Positions 11,301-20,569 of a stretch of DNA of 64,000 nt are shown in pieces. The position numbers and the translations under genes were made by a program. Each line of letters begins with the position of its first letter. Positions within the stretch are counted from its first letter, which is position 1. Origin of the DNA: Eutrigla gurnardus (lineage: Eukaryota > Chordata > Actinopteri > Perciformes > Triglidae); the NCBI GenBank assembly GCA_963514095.1, contig OY741282.1, forward strand, positions 16,944,849 to 17,008,848, in the 5' to 3' direction. The notes under the pieces are model-generated. The model made no database searches, was not told where the DNA came from, and saw nothing but the letters and a program-made list of their open reading frames with translations.

Positions 11301-12485
11301 ATGGATTACTTCATCACCGACATGTTCGACGCCTGGGACGGTAAGAGATCTCACAGAAACCTTCGTCGTACGACGGCGTGTTACAGTGTCGGAAAAAAAG
11401 CGAGCTTACTTCACATGAATTATTTTTCACTTCACTTAATCATCTCAGGCACATTTTTCTGTGAATGCGTTGACGTAGCTCCTCCAAATATAAGTGTTTT
11501 ACGAAGCCGTGACCTTGGAATCCCTGGTTTGAAGGAAGTCTGACTCTGAGGCTGAAAGCTTCGGGACAAACTCGAAAAATAAACCTCACGTTTGTTTCCT
11601 TTAATTAGCTTTTGTATCTCGATTGGTCCTCGAGTAGAGACGGAGCCAGAGCTCGGGGTCGTCGGCCAACATGTTTAGCTGTTCAAATGGAATGAATGAA
11701 GCCAAGCGTCCGAACGACTGCGAGGACAAAGGCCAGGCTGGAATGCTGCAGATGCATGCTGGGAAATCTCGGGAAAGAGAACGTGGGGAAGGACGAGCAC
11801 GGCGCTTCGAGCTCCTCGTTCCCACTGAATGTTCCCTTTTAGTTCAGGCTCCCCCAAGAGGGAACTTGTTTACTGTCAACGCTGCTGTGATGTCACGGAA
11901 AGATTCCAAATGCCAGCAGGACGGGGGAGAGAAACGGGGAGGGGGGGGGGGGGGGGGTGGGGGGGGGGAATATAGTGGAGTCGAGGGAGAGTATTTAAAT
12001 TTCACTTAACGCACAAACACACATGCAGCAGCAGCTTTCAATTCACCGGGGTCACCGTGGGGTCGGAGGAGGGGGGGTCACCGTGGGGTCGGGGGAGGGG
12101 TGGGGTGAGGATGTAAACTATACGGGGGAGAGAAAGGCGGAGAGACCTCTTCACCCGATGATGTCTATGATGTCACGTGTTACACACACACACACACACA
12201 CAGGAAGTGTGTGTTAGGGCGAGCGTGTCGGGTCAGTTTGTGTTTAATAGAGAGAGAGAGACCCTGAGACCCCCATGTTGGGGTCTTAATGTTGGAGACA
12301 GTGGACTAAATCTGCAGTCCAGGTTCTGTGGATTGAAGGTAAACCTGATCTGATCTGTGACCTTTGACCCCCCAGCCTTCGCCAGCCTGCCCGGTCTCAT
12401 GGAGCACCTGTCGGAGAACTTCAAGTACTGGAAGGGTCTGGACGAGATGAAGTGTAAGAGCCTTCGTCCTCCGCCGCCGTCCTGA
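1..12485 (+). CDS. pde8b: pde8b, high-affinity cAMP-specific 3',5'-cyclic phosphodiesterase 8B (5'-truncated by window edge, 20 exons)
   Basis: Hydrolyses cAMP; the PDE8 family is cAMP-specific, high affinity and insensitive to IBMX. Twenty exons with consistent GT/AG sites and matching phases assemble to about 750 residues ending at TGA 12483-12485; human PDE8B is about 885 residues, so roughly the first 135-150 lie outside the window. Domain order is REC-like, PAS, linker, PDEase. Catalytic features visible: [37 protein letters not shown], and the purine-binding Gln of SQISFMDYF. PDE8B is preferred over PDE8A because wdr41, otp and tbca follow in the order and strands of human 5q14. Exon 15 (7634-7833) carries a one-base frame break, described separately; all other junctions keep frame. 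The gene is tail-to-tail with wdr41. Confidence 0.95.
186..406 (+). repeat. 70-bp tandem repeat, three copies, each with a CTCF-like motif
   Basis: Three near-identical 70-base units follow each other in the pde8b intron (unit starts about 186, 256, 326). Each contains TGGCCACCAGGGGGCGACT, at 196-214, 266-284 and 336-354, which is very close to the vertebrate CTCF consensus. A related copy lies on the minus strand at about 26240-26335, so this is a dispersed repeat that has been locally amplified. Confidence 0.9.
407..1206 (+). other. pde8b intron, mostly unique sequence
   Basis: Unique-looking intronic DNA between the 1-172 and 1207 exons. The only notable site is a CTCF-like motif read on the minus strand at 1058-1075 (TGACCACCAGATGGTGCC). 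No further exon is supported: the short open frames here show no conserved protein features. Confidence 0.6.
1797..1912 (+). repeat. hexanucleotide (CTGATG)n repeat
   Basis: About 110 bases of CTGATG/CTGATT/CTGATC units, ending some 20 bases before the 1935 exon acceptor of pde8b. It produces spurious long frames on both strands. Confidence 0.9.
2403..2480 (+). repeat. (GT)39 microsatellite upstream of a pde8b 3' splice site
   Basis: Uninterrupted (GT)39, followed by a short GT/C-rich stretch and the acceptor AG at 2502-2503. There is no ordinary polypyrimidine tract between the repeat and exon 2504-2592. Confidence 0.95.
3950..4038 (+). promoter_or_regulatory. possible internal promoter and alternative first exon of pde8b
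   Basis: A TATA-like CTATTTATAC (3955-3964) is followed 53 bases later by an ATG (4017-4019) and then a consensus donor, GAG|GTGAGT, with GT at 4033-4034. From this ATG the exon contributes 16 bases and ends in phase 1. That matches the entry phase of the 5484 exon, but not of the 5308 exon. If used, it would give a short PDE8B lacking REC and PAS domains. Short PDE8 isoforms are known in mammals, but this exon is only an inference from sequence. Confidence 0.2.
5245..5304 (+). repeat. (CTGT)15 tetranucleotide repeat forming a 3' splice-site tract
   Basis: Fifteen CTGT units run straight into CAG and the 5308 exon, so the repeat itself is the only pyrimidine-bearing tract for this acceptor. 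Confidence 0.95.
5308..6741 (+). CDS. pde8b: pde8b exons 9-13 of the window: inter-domain linker and start of catalytic region
   Basis: Exons: 5308-5359, 5484-5561, 5631-5707, 6186-6350, 6696-6741. The first two encode a poorly conserved basic linker (VHKCNKEERC..., HRDRRKDSLDARSISSR). SISSR plus the upstream basic cluster resembles the phosphorylatable linker of PDE8 proteins; this comparison is from family knowledge, not measured here. Exons 11-12 encode the highly conserved ARIHSMTIEAPITKVINII and AEALDRVLEILRTTELYSPQ. Exon 13 encodes DGLRRLSGNEYVFCK. The acceptor of the 5308 exon is the end of a (CTGT)15 tract followed directly by CAG. Confidence 0.93.
5380..5455 (+). repeat. short minisatellite (about 21-22 bp x 4)
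   Basis: Four copies of a TATGAGTCTGAxxxTCACCTG-type unit in the 124-base intron between the 5308 and 5484 exons. Confidence 0.85.
5814..6041 (+). repeat. tRNA-derived SINE in pde8b intron
   Basis: The head resembles a tRNA gene with an A box (TAGCTCAGGAGG, 5822-5833) and B box (GGTTCGATCCC, 5867-5877). It is followed by a tRNA-unrelated body and a tail containing AAGCGCTTTGGATAAAAGCG (about 6001-6020), which resembles the L2-type tails seen on many fish SINEs. It sits in sense orientation in the 5708-6185 intron. It is not a functional tRNA gene: the head continues straight into SINE body. Confidence 0.85.
6845..7135 (+). repeat. tandem and dispersed 'aagtaaaagta' repeat
   Basis: About nine units of a 17-24 base element (CTTGTAAAAGTAGAAGTACA type), then CAAGTAAAGGAGTAAAAGTAC. 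Similar DNA recurs at about 21715-22290, 28585-28745 and 62810-63150. It belongs to a repeat type widespread in fish. Confidence 0.8.
7371..7386 (+). repeat. (GT)8 directly at a pde8b 3' splice site
   Basis: The (GT)8 tract is followed immediately by TAG and exon 7390-7519; there is no pyrimidine run between. Confidence 0.9.
7390..12485 (+). CDS. pde8b: pde8b exons 14-20 of the window: PDEase catalytic domain and C-terminus
   Basis: Exons: 7390-7519, 7634-7833 (frame break inside), 7951-8168, 8267-8405, 10928-11095, 11211-11340, 12376-12485. The metal-binding HD motif ([20 protein letters not shown]) is in the 7951 exon; the second metal Asp region ([18 protein letters not shown]) is in the 10928 exon; the purine-clamp Gln (KSQISFMDYFITDMFDAWD) is in the 11211 exon. 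The last exon ends KCKSLRPPPPS then TGA, a proline-rich tail. Intron 8406-10927 is inflated by minisatellite and transposon DNA. The donor after 8168 (GTCGGT) is weak. Confidence 0.93.
7634..7833 (+). CDS. pde8b: pde8b catalytic exon with a one-base frame disruption at 7700-7702
   Basis: The exon enters in frame and reads PLTYLGLKIFTSFGVCDFLSC, then the GGG at 7700-7702 shifts it. The conserved continuation ([41 protein letters not shown]) is read in another frame. The exon is 200 bases; the known phases of its neighbours (1 base plus 66 codons) require 199. Removing one G from the run restores the conserved protein. As given, translation shifts before the catalytic His, so the product would lack a PDEase domain. 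All flanking exons are intact and under evident constraint, so an assembly or base-calling error is more likely than a true null allele. Evidence for the shift itself is direct. Confidence 0.9.
8225..8248 (+). repeat. C24 homopolymer in pde8b intron
   Basis: Twenty-four C's, 18 bases before the acceptor of exon 8267-8405. The length is likely to be unreliable in the assembly. Confidence 0.9.
8417..8553 (+). repeat. minisatellite, left block (39-40 bp unit)
   Basis: About 3.4 units of CACAGGGAGACATGTAGAG... CAGGTCACCAGTCTAT. The same unit resumes at 10688, on the other side of a transposon island. Confidence 0.9.
8554..9115 (+). mobile_element. hAT-like element remnant
   Basis: It begins CAGTGTTTCCCCTAGAA, the kind of terminus seen in fish hAT elements, exactly where the minisatellite is interrupted. 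The matching right terminus is not found, so it is a truncated or degenerate copy. Confidence 0.5.
9116..10325 (+). mobile_element. hAT-type DNA transposon remnant with perfect 15-bp terminal inverted repeats
   Basis: CAGTGGCGGCGCCAG at 9116-9130 is matched by its exact reverse complement at 10311-10325. The 1.21-kb interior holds a degraded transposase start but no intact transposase. The 8-base flanks (9108-9115 and 10326-10333) do not match, so no target-site duplication survives. It is probably non-autonomous. Confidence 0.75.
9495..9623 (+). pseudogene. truncated hAT transposase N-terminal fragment
   Basis: A 42-codon frame starting MDTFVFKRRRTEQQ and ending at TAA 9621-9623. The basic start resembles the N-terminus of zinc-finger hAT transposases of fish. 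There is no catalytic domain, so it is an inactive remnant inside the element at 9116-10325. Confidence 0.45.
10468..10692 (+). repeat. direct duplication of about 70 bp
   Basis: GTCGAAAATTCACGAAAAAG... to ...GAGTCATAAAAAT occurs at 10468-10535 and again at 10616-10692, 148 bases apart. It lies between the hAT element and the right minisatellite block. Confidence 0.8.
10688..10913 (+). repeat. minisatellite, right block (39- and 30-bp units)
   Basis: About six units of the same repeat as 8417-8553, here with GGTAACAG in place of GGTCACCAG. Some units lack a 9-base CAGGGAGAC segment. It ends 15 bases before exon 10928-11095. Confidence 0.9.
11341..12375 (+). other. last pde8b intron
   Basis: About 1 kb. 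It contains a G-rich run (11938-11968), a two-copy GTCACCGTGGGGTCGG repeat (about 12050-12096) and a short (CA)n (12183-12201). The 11440-11640 part is AT-balanced unique DNA. No additional exon is supported. Confidence 0.5.
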
Positions 12486-13820
12486 CCTCCTCCTCCTCCT
12501 CCTCCTGTCCCCCCCAGCAGGGCAGGACAGCAGCCCTGTGGCGGAGCGGTTAGTCTCGTCGTCTGTGATTGGACGGACCTCACCTAGGCTCCTCCCCCAA
12601 CCCTCCCGGACACATTGGATCGGGTGACTCTGACATCACTAACTGATGAAACACTGAGATCCAATCACAGCCTCTTTGGCGGCGGCGAGGACAGGTTGAC
12701 GTTTGAGGCCCCGCCCCCTTTTATGGCCCTGTTAATAATCCCTGATAGCACCTGTGAATCTGCGTGGACCTTCACGACTCCACCTGACAATCTGGACCAG
12801 AACCCTGCACTTTAGCCAATCAGAGACCTTCTCAGCAGCGTCTCGCTGTTTTCTGCTTTTAAAGTTCCTTTAAATTCATCTTTTCGTTCCTCGTCTGTCT
12901 GTTGCTGTAAAAGGAAACATTTGGGAACGAGAACACTTACAGAGCAAATCCCTGATCCTGGTGATCCCGTAGAGACGTGGTCCAATCAGAGGGGAGAACC
13001 AGAACCAGGCAGCCAACAGGGTTTCTTCCTCACGTGGATTAAAGATCACGTAGCCACGTTCACGGCTTCATCGTCCTTTTTGTTTCCGTCAGAACAAACG
13101 GAGGAACAGAACTGCACTGCGTTGTTTTAGCTGTGAAACATTCATGACGTCATAGAAACACCAGTATGACACGCGTAGCTTCTGTGACACCAACTGTAGA
13201 CGTTTGCACCCACAAAAGAAGGAAAAGAAAGAAAAACACCGACTGAAGCCGAGCTGGAGTCGCTGCGTTGGACCTCATGAAAAAAAAAAGAAGCAGCAAC
13301 TGGCATGGTTTTTTATTTAAACACATTTATTAACTGTATCTCAAACAATGAAATTCACCGGGTAGTTCTGGGAGAAATCAAGCTCTTTTTAGATGATTTG
13401 GATTCGTCTGCCCCCTGGTGGCGACATGGAGGCGCTGCAGCGAAGAAGATACAAAGATTCATGTTTGAGAATTGAACCAGAATTACCTCTTCGTTAATGT
13501 CGGAGCACTTTTCTTTACATTTTAAACACGTAGAGGCACTTTAGCTTTGATTTTATTATCATTAGAAATCTAAAAATAGTGGTTAAATAATCTACAGATA
13601 CCAATAAATATATCTGAACTGCTTTGGTGAACTTTTCAGCTCTAAATCCCCAGAAAGGCACTTTACACCCAGAAGGCACAGAGCGGTGGTCACCGGTGCC
13701 TTATTCTTGGTCCTCTTTACACAAACACAAGTATTTTTGGTGGAAATAGTTCCTCCTCTCTAAACTGAAGCCATATCTCAGATATTATACAAATAAAATA
13801 CGTGACCTCGGATGTGTTGC
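12486..13820 (+). other. pde8b 3' untranslated region (inferred)
   Basis: The sequence follows TGA 12483-12485 and holds AATAAA signals at 13603-13608 and 13792-13797, which would give a 3' UTR of about 1.1-1.3 kb. It includes a strong CTCF-like motif on the minus strand at 13406-13426. The exact end is inferred. Confidence 0.55.
13792..13797 (+). terminator. candidate pde8b polyadenylation signal AATAAA
   Basis: Canonical hexamer about 1.3 kb after the stop codon. An alternative AATAAA lies at 13603-13608. Confidence 0.4.
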
Positions 13821-14996
13821 TTTATGGTTCGTGCTACAGTCTTGAAGTCGGTGTTAATTGTCACGATTGTCCTGATTTTCATTTTATTTTTTACACCATG
13901 ATTTTTTTTTTTATTGGTTTTAATGAAGGTTTGTAAAGACGTGAATTCCACTATGAATTTGTTTTTAAAGAGACAGAAATGGTCACAAACACATATTCAT
14001 AAATCCATAATCAATAAGATGACGTCATGTCATTGATGACCGAGGTCTGAATCGACGCCTTAATCTCGTCTGTGTGTTTGGGTGTAAACTGTAAAACTAC
14101 CTAACGTACCTGCTGTTCTCTGTACTCACGGTTCATTTACTGCTTTGCTTTCTACGGGGGGGATTTCTAAAATCTCTGCTTCTTTTGGATTATGATGTCT
14201 TATTTTGATGTTCTCTGTCAAACACTATTTTAATGTATTGCGAGAGATGATTAAAGAATTCTTAAAATATGAAGATGTGACATGAATAGTGGAATAAGTT
14301 AAAGGAATAGTTTGACATTTTTTTAAATATAACAAACATAAATCTAGAAGAGGGAGAAGGCGGAGCCTGGAAACTCTAGAAGCATCGCCAACACTTTAGA
14401 TGTTTGTTTAACCCGAAGCATGAAATCTTTTTCAATATATTTTGATTTTTACGATGAAACAAGCCGACGCAGCCGCCACTGAAATCTCATTTTATATTAA
14501 GTTTAATAATTATATCAGCAACTGTGCAAAAACATAATGAATAGAAGTTTAATTATAAAGAAAATAATAATAATACAAAAAAAATGAAAAAGAATAAAAG
14601 AATGAGAAATAAAAAAATGTAATTAAAATAAAAGAAAAAGAATAAATAAATAAAAAGTATATAAACATACATGAAAAATAATAAAGAATGAGAAATAAAA
14701 CAATTAAATATTTCCAGTCTTTATGCTAAGCTAAGCTTCATATTTAGGGGACATAAATTAATAAAAAAAATTTTTATAAGAATGAGGACTGCAGTTACTC
14801 AGGCGACAGCAGCCAATCATTGACCTGCTAAGCCTCCATCACATGACCCATAACATCCCATATAAGGTATCAGAAATAAAAAGATATTGCCGTTTGTTTG
14901 AGAGATTGTTTAATTTAACTTAAGTTAGATAGATTCAGTCATAAGGCAAAGACATTCCAGTGGATTTAATGATCGGAGACGTTCGGGGGTCAAAGG
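13821..14996. other. AT-rich spacer between the convergent pde8b and wdr41 genes
   Basis: It contains a palindromic CRE-like TGACGTCA (14020-14027), an A/T-rich stretch of AATAAA-like repeats (14540-14700) and, next to wdr41, its short 3' UTR. No gene is seen. Confidence 0.5.
14909..14914 (-). terminator. candidate wdr41 polyadenylation signal ATTAAA
   Basis: On the minus strand, ATTAAA lies 83-88 bases beyond the wdr41 stop codon. It is the first signal-like hexamer I see downstream. Confidence 0.4.
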
Positions 14997-16956
14997 TCAG
15001 AGCCCCCCGTTCTCCTCCAGCTTGTGGAACAGCTCCAGGCTGCGGAGGCGGGACTGTCGCTCCCCGTTCTTCCAGAGAATCAGCAGGTGGTCGGTGGAGC
15101 AGGTGAGCAGGCCGTCCTCCAGGAAGCTGACAAACATCTGAAACAGAAACACTCCCGTTTTTAAACAGAATATGAAGTCTGGACGTGAGGAAAGTAATAA
15201 ATTAATCCTACCTGGACCGCCCCCGAGTGACCAATCAGATCGCCCGTCAGCTCCAGCGTCCTGATGTTTGGGACGTCGGCCGCCTTCTTCATCGGAGGAC
15301 AGCTCTGTTTGTTGGGACGGCCGAACGTCCACATCCCGAAGAAGCCTGCAGGACGGAGAGGGAGACTCAACTCAGACGTTAGTGGTACTTCCTTTAGTAA
15401 CGGCAGTACTACCGGCAGTACTACCGGCAGTACTACGGCAGTACTACTGCTTTTACACGTCGGTCTGCCCTCGACTCGCGAGAACAAAAATGCAGGTTAT
15501 TTCAGGTGAACAAAAAGGCAATAAAAGAAAAGTTCAAATTCAATCAGACGATAGTGGAAACTGAATCAAACAGTAGATTAAAATACTATAAATAGTAAAT
15601 AGGGGACATGACAAAAGTCACGGAGAGGAAAAATAAATGTGTGAAAATCGTGTATCGTATGAGATATTTCAACACTTTTTAAAACATATGTTGAACTCGT
15701 AGATATATATAACATCCAGGGAAACATTATCACTGATTTGGAGTCGTTTTCGTCCTCATGATGAATTTAAATCTAGTATTCACTTTCTTTTAGCTATGTT
15801 TTGGTCTCCACCAACTCCTGAGGAGAATCTCCGTCTCTAAGGCAGCGGGGGAGTGGACGGGTCTTTTTCTAGCTTCATTGCTGCTGCACCATGAACTCAC
15901 TGTGAGTCGTAGGACGGAGAGCTCAACAATGAGATGAAGCCGACATAAACATTCATGTGTTATACAGCAGGTTGAAATATGCTGAAAGTTCCCCGGCAAC
16001 GGGAGATGCAACGAGCAATCCTTCCTGGAGACGTAAAACAAACCATACAGACTAATAGTTGGTGATGATCAGCAGGTGATTTAGCCCGAGTGTTCTCCCC
16101 AGCTGTGAGATATAAATATATATATATATTCAGAATGACGACAGCTCAAACATCAGAGGGTGAAGGACCACACAGACACAAGTCAACTCTAGACCACTTA
16201 GAGGGAAGTCTCTCTCTCTTTGATACACACAACACCACATCTGGACCACATTACTGCACCGCCACTTATTTAACAAAATAAAACAATCTTTTTAAAATCA
16301 AAATACGGTGCGTTTCAGAAGTTAGAGAATCCTGAAACCCTGTTTCAGCTCGACTTTAAGAGGGTTACACACCGTGTGTGTGTGTGGATGTGTGTGTGTG
16401 TGTGTGTGTGAGACCTGGAGAGGCCGGTTCAGCGGGTAACGGCAGGTCCTGGATCTCCCACATCCTCACACTGCCGTCTTCAGAGCAGGACATCAGCTGG
16501 CTGAAACAGAGACGGAGGTCATGGTCAGACCTGGTTTTACTATTTTAAACAGCAGGTGAACTTTTATAGCTGCCCACTTCCCGACGACTCTCGATGTTTA
16601 AACATCTGGAATGATCACAGCCCAGGAGACTGTATTAATATCTGATTGACTTATTCTCATAGGAGCCATTAAAACCGTTAACGTCACTGAAAGTCTCAGT
16701 GTTGCTTTGAAGCAAAGGAGGGCTTTGGCGCCCTCATGTGGATGACAAATGTAGTGCATGCTTGTTGCACCGTTAAATCCAGACCAGGAACTCCCAAACT
16801 GGGAATCAGAAACCACCACAGAGCCTCCAGTATAAATCTGAGGGTTTGCAACATTATTAACTGGAGAAAGCAGAAAAAACTAATGTATGCATCCTCTTTA
16901 GTCTTTCCTTTAATCTTCGCTTTTTGTACTTTACTTAACCATTTAACGTCTTTAGG

Positions 16957-17005
<49 letters not shown>

Positions 17006-18957
17006 TAATGAAATAAAAGGGTAAAATAGGTTTTTGGTCAGAGCTGATAGAAACACTCGGCCCCTTGTTTCATACTGCATCCGTGAGGTAAGATCTATAA
17101 AAATCTCTCCTCGTGAATGATCTGAATGCTCTGAGAGACCCTGATATCCCATCCCAGGTGTGAGCGGCTGGGGGGCGGGGCTTGGTACCTCACCTGTCGG
17201 ACAGCAGCGCGGTGTGGAGCACGTTGGAGTCGTGCGCCGCCTTCCTGTACGCCACCACCGTCTTGGTCAGAACGCTGTACACGTAGAGGCCGCTGCCCAC
17301 GGCTGCCAGGATGAGCTACAAACACACAGATGATCAGCCGTCGGCCATGGCGACCACAACAAACACACCCCTCGCCACTAACGTGCGTCTCACCCTCCCA
17401 TTGGTGGACAGGTGCTGGATGGACATCTCACTGGGCGTGGGAGCGGCCAATCGGATTTCTGCTTGCGTGCAGGCTTGTGACTCCTCCCACAGGATGTGCT
17501 CGTAGCCCAGGATGTTCCAGTCGATGGCGTCCCATAGGATCAACTCGCCGGCGTGGGAGCCGCTGGCGAAGAGGCCGTCTGAGGAAGGGGCGGAGCTAAA
17601 GTCAGGTGAAACCGGGACAAGACGTGCAATGTGTGAATCTAGAAAAACGGACCGCTGACGGGGATGAGCGCTCGGATCCGGTCCTGATGGTCGGACAGAC
17701 AGCGGACTTCGGCCAGCGTCGGCGAGGAGTCGGAGGAGGAGGCCGTCAGCCTGTAGATCACTGCAGAGGATGGAGCCTTTCATTATCATTATATAATATA
17801 ATATGGTTCACAATCATGGGAGTCACAAATACAGCCTTTAACAGAAATATCCTGTATATGAGAATAATAAATATTTATATTTATCATTTATCTATAAGCA
17901 GGGAGACTTTATGGTTTATTATTACCTTAATAAAGTTTGTTTTTAAAAAAACATTTTCAAGGATGTTCACTAAAAAAACTACAGGACGTATTGTGTAATA
18001 TGTTAATAAAAAAATAGACTCACAATTTAGCCATTTTTTTAATATTTATCATTTAATTTATGCGGGGAGACGTTATGGTTTATTATGACCTTCATTTAGT
18101 TTGATTTTAATCTTATTTTTTTCAAGGATGTTCACTTACAAATAAAAATATTTGTTTCTTCAAATGTAAAGTGATTCCAGGATGTTTTAGTGCCATTTTT
18201 TAGATTATTTTTATGATTATGAATCACAATTATTTTGGCAAAACAAGCACTTTTAAAAGGAGAGAGAACTTCTCGGTGTCATTTTATTATTTTTTTGTAA
18301 AAAATAAATACAAACACATTAAGTTAACAGCTTGGATTCTCTATTCAAGATATTTAATTGATTTTAATAACTTTAATGTGCTTGTGAACTCTGCATCGTC
18401 GAGGAAAATAGAATCTGGACTCAAAAATAAATTACAAAAAAAAATCCCACATGTATATATCTATATATATTTGTAGGTATATAGAATTATATATTTTATA
18501 TATATTTTAATTTATTTTATTGTTTTTAAAGAAAAATAAAATGTTTATGTATGTTGTGCTGTATAACATACTCCAATACAAATTGGAATGAAAAAAACCC
18601 ACATGTAAATTGTCACATATGATACCTTTAAAGCTCCCGTCTCATATTGATCACTGATCAAACCCGCGTCTTACCGATCTCTTTATCCATCGCCGCTGCT
18701 ACACAGTTCTTGGGCAGCTCTATCAAAGCAGAGATTCCTGCAAAAACGCCAAGAACAGCGTCAAACGTTTGACTCCGGGTGCGGCGGCACCGGGGGGCGA
18801 GCGGTCTGTTGTGACAGTGATTGCTCCTTTAGGTTCTCCTCACCGGTGTCGCTGTGGTTCTGTCTGTGACTCTGCAGCTGGAAGTCTTTGTTCCACACAC
18901 ACAGTTCCTCACCGCCGGAGAGCCAGACGCACAGCCGCTCCAACACCAGCAGGCACT

Positions 18958-19001
<44 letters not shown>

Positions 19002-20502
19002 TATATCAAATACAATTAACCTATATATGATGTAATTAACTTTAACGTGTGATCAAGTGGAGGCAATTAGCGTTTGTGTCTTAAATCATAGCTAGCAGAA
19101 CAAACGTTCAGTGTCAGACGCTTTAATTAGTGTGTTGCACATCTTGCCAACACAAACCTAATTGCCCAGAGTTGGAAGACGTTCTGTATATGTTCTATAT
19201 GAGGATGCAATAAACCGACTAACAAATACAACTACTTCAAATACAGGAACTTTAGATCATTAGCTTGGATACGCTGCTGTCAGGGAGGAAATACAGTTTT
19301 ATTTTTATAACACACAAAGCTAAAGTGTAGAAAAGAATTGGATTCAAATTCCAGAAAAAAGCAGTTTCCCCAAAAAATTGTTTTTTAACATTCTTATATT
19401 ATATAGATATTTTTTGTCTTTTCTTTGTGGAAATGTTATTAGGGTTACGTAACAAGGTACATGTCTAAAAAAAAAGGATTATCCATTACCTTCACAGACG
19501 ACTGGAGGTCTGAAATGGTCTGAACCCTGTTGCCTGTATCAGGATCCCACAGCTGACCAATCAGGGTGAAGGACAATGACATGCAAACAAACACAGCAAC
19601 ATGAAATGTCTGATTAAAGTGTGTGTACATGTAGGAGTGCTTTGTTTCTGCTGAGAGGATACGCTGAGACTCCGGTCTGAGGAGGCCGTGAGGAGCGAGG
19701 TGTGGGCCGTGAGTCCGTTGTTACAGGTGAAGGTGGTGATGGCTGTTATTTGCTGGGAATGTCCTCTCAGCTCCTGCAGCCTCTCCCCAGTCTGACAATC
19801 AGAAGGAAGGAAGATGATTAGTACCACTGGTTTTTCACTGAATCGTGAAATAATCAGCTTGCAGCGCATCACCTCGATATTCCACACCAGAACAAGGCCG
19901 TCGTCGCCTGCAGAGGCACATCTGGAAAACATGAAGCAGACGTGACAAAAATACCTCAGTGTTCTTCATCTTCCACGTAGTCAAAGACACGAGTTAATCT
20001 CCTTCTGTCTGAGGAGTCATTTCCACCCCGGAGAATCTCCAACAAGAAAAAAACAACATCTGTCCTAGGGCTTTCCACCTTCACTTGCCCTCTGACCCCT
20101 CAACCATCCACACTACCTGTTCCCCAAAACCCCAAATCAACAGACAGGATGAGAGGATCAAAAAAAGAGAGAGACAGAGAGATATAAATGAGAAGAGAGG
20201 AACTGTCGAGGATACGTTTTCAGACTTCAAAAGCAATCTGGAGAGAATTTTCTGCCCTTTGCCCCCGACTGTGGACTTGTGTGTGGAGAGGACGGGACCC
20301 GGAGGAGGGGGGTTATTACTGGAGGAGACCAGGCGTGAAGGCACACACACACACACACACACACAACACAACACAACACACACACACATACTTAGTTCTG
20401 TTATAAATCCCAATCTGACCACTTATGCAGACCCACTCTACCATGCCAGTGTGCAGCACGCTTCCACAAAGCAGTGACGGGAGGAGAGCAGGTGTAAAAA
20501 CC

Positions 20503-20569
<67 letters not shown>

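Noticed and set aside
16729..16747. CTCF motif in a wdr41 intron
   Set aside because: At least four mismatches to the core; too weak to count with the others.
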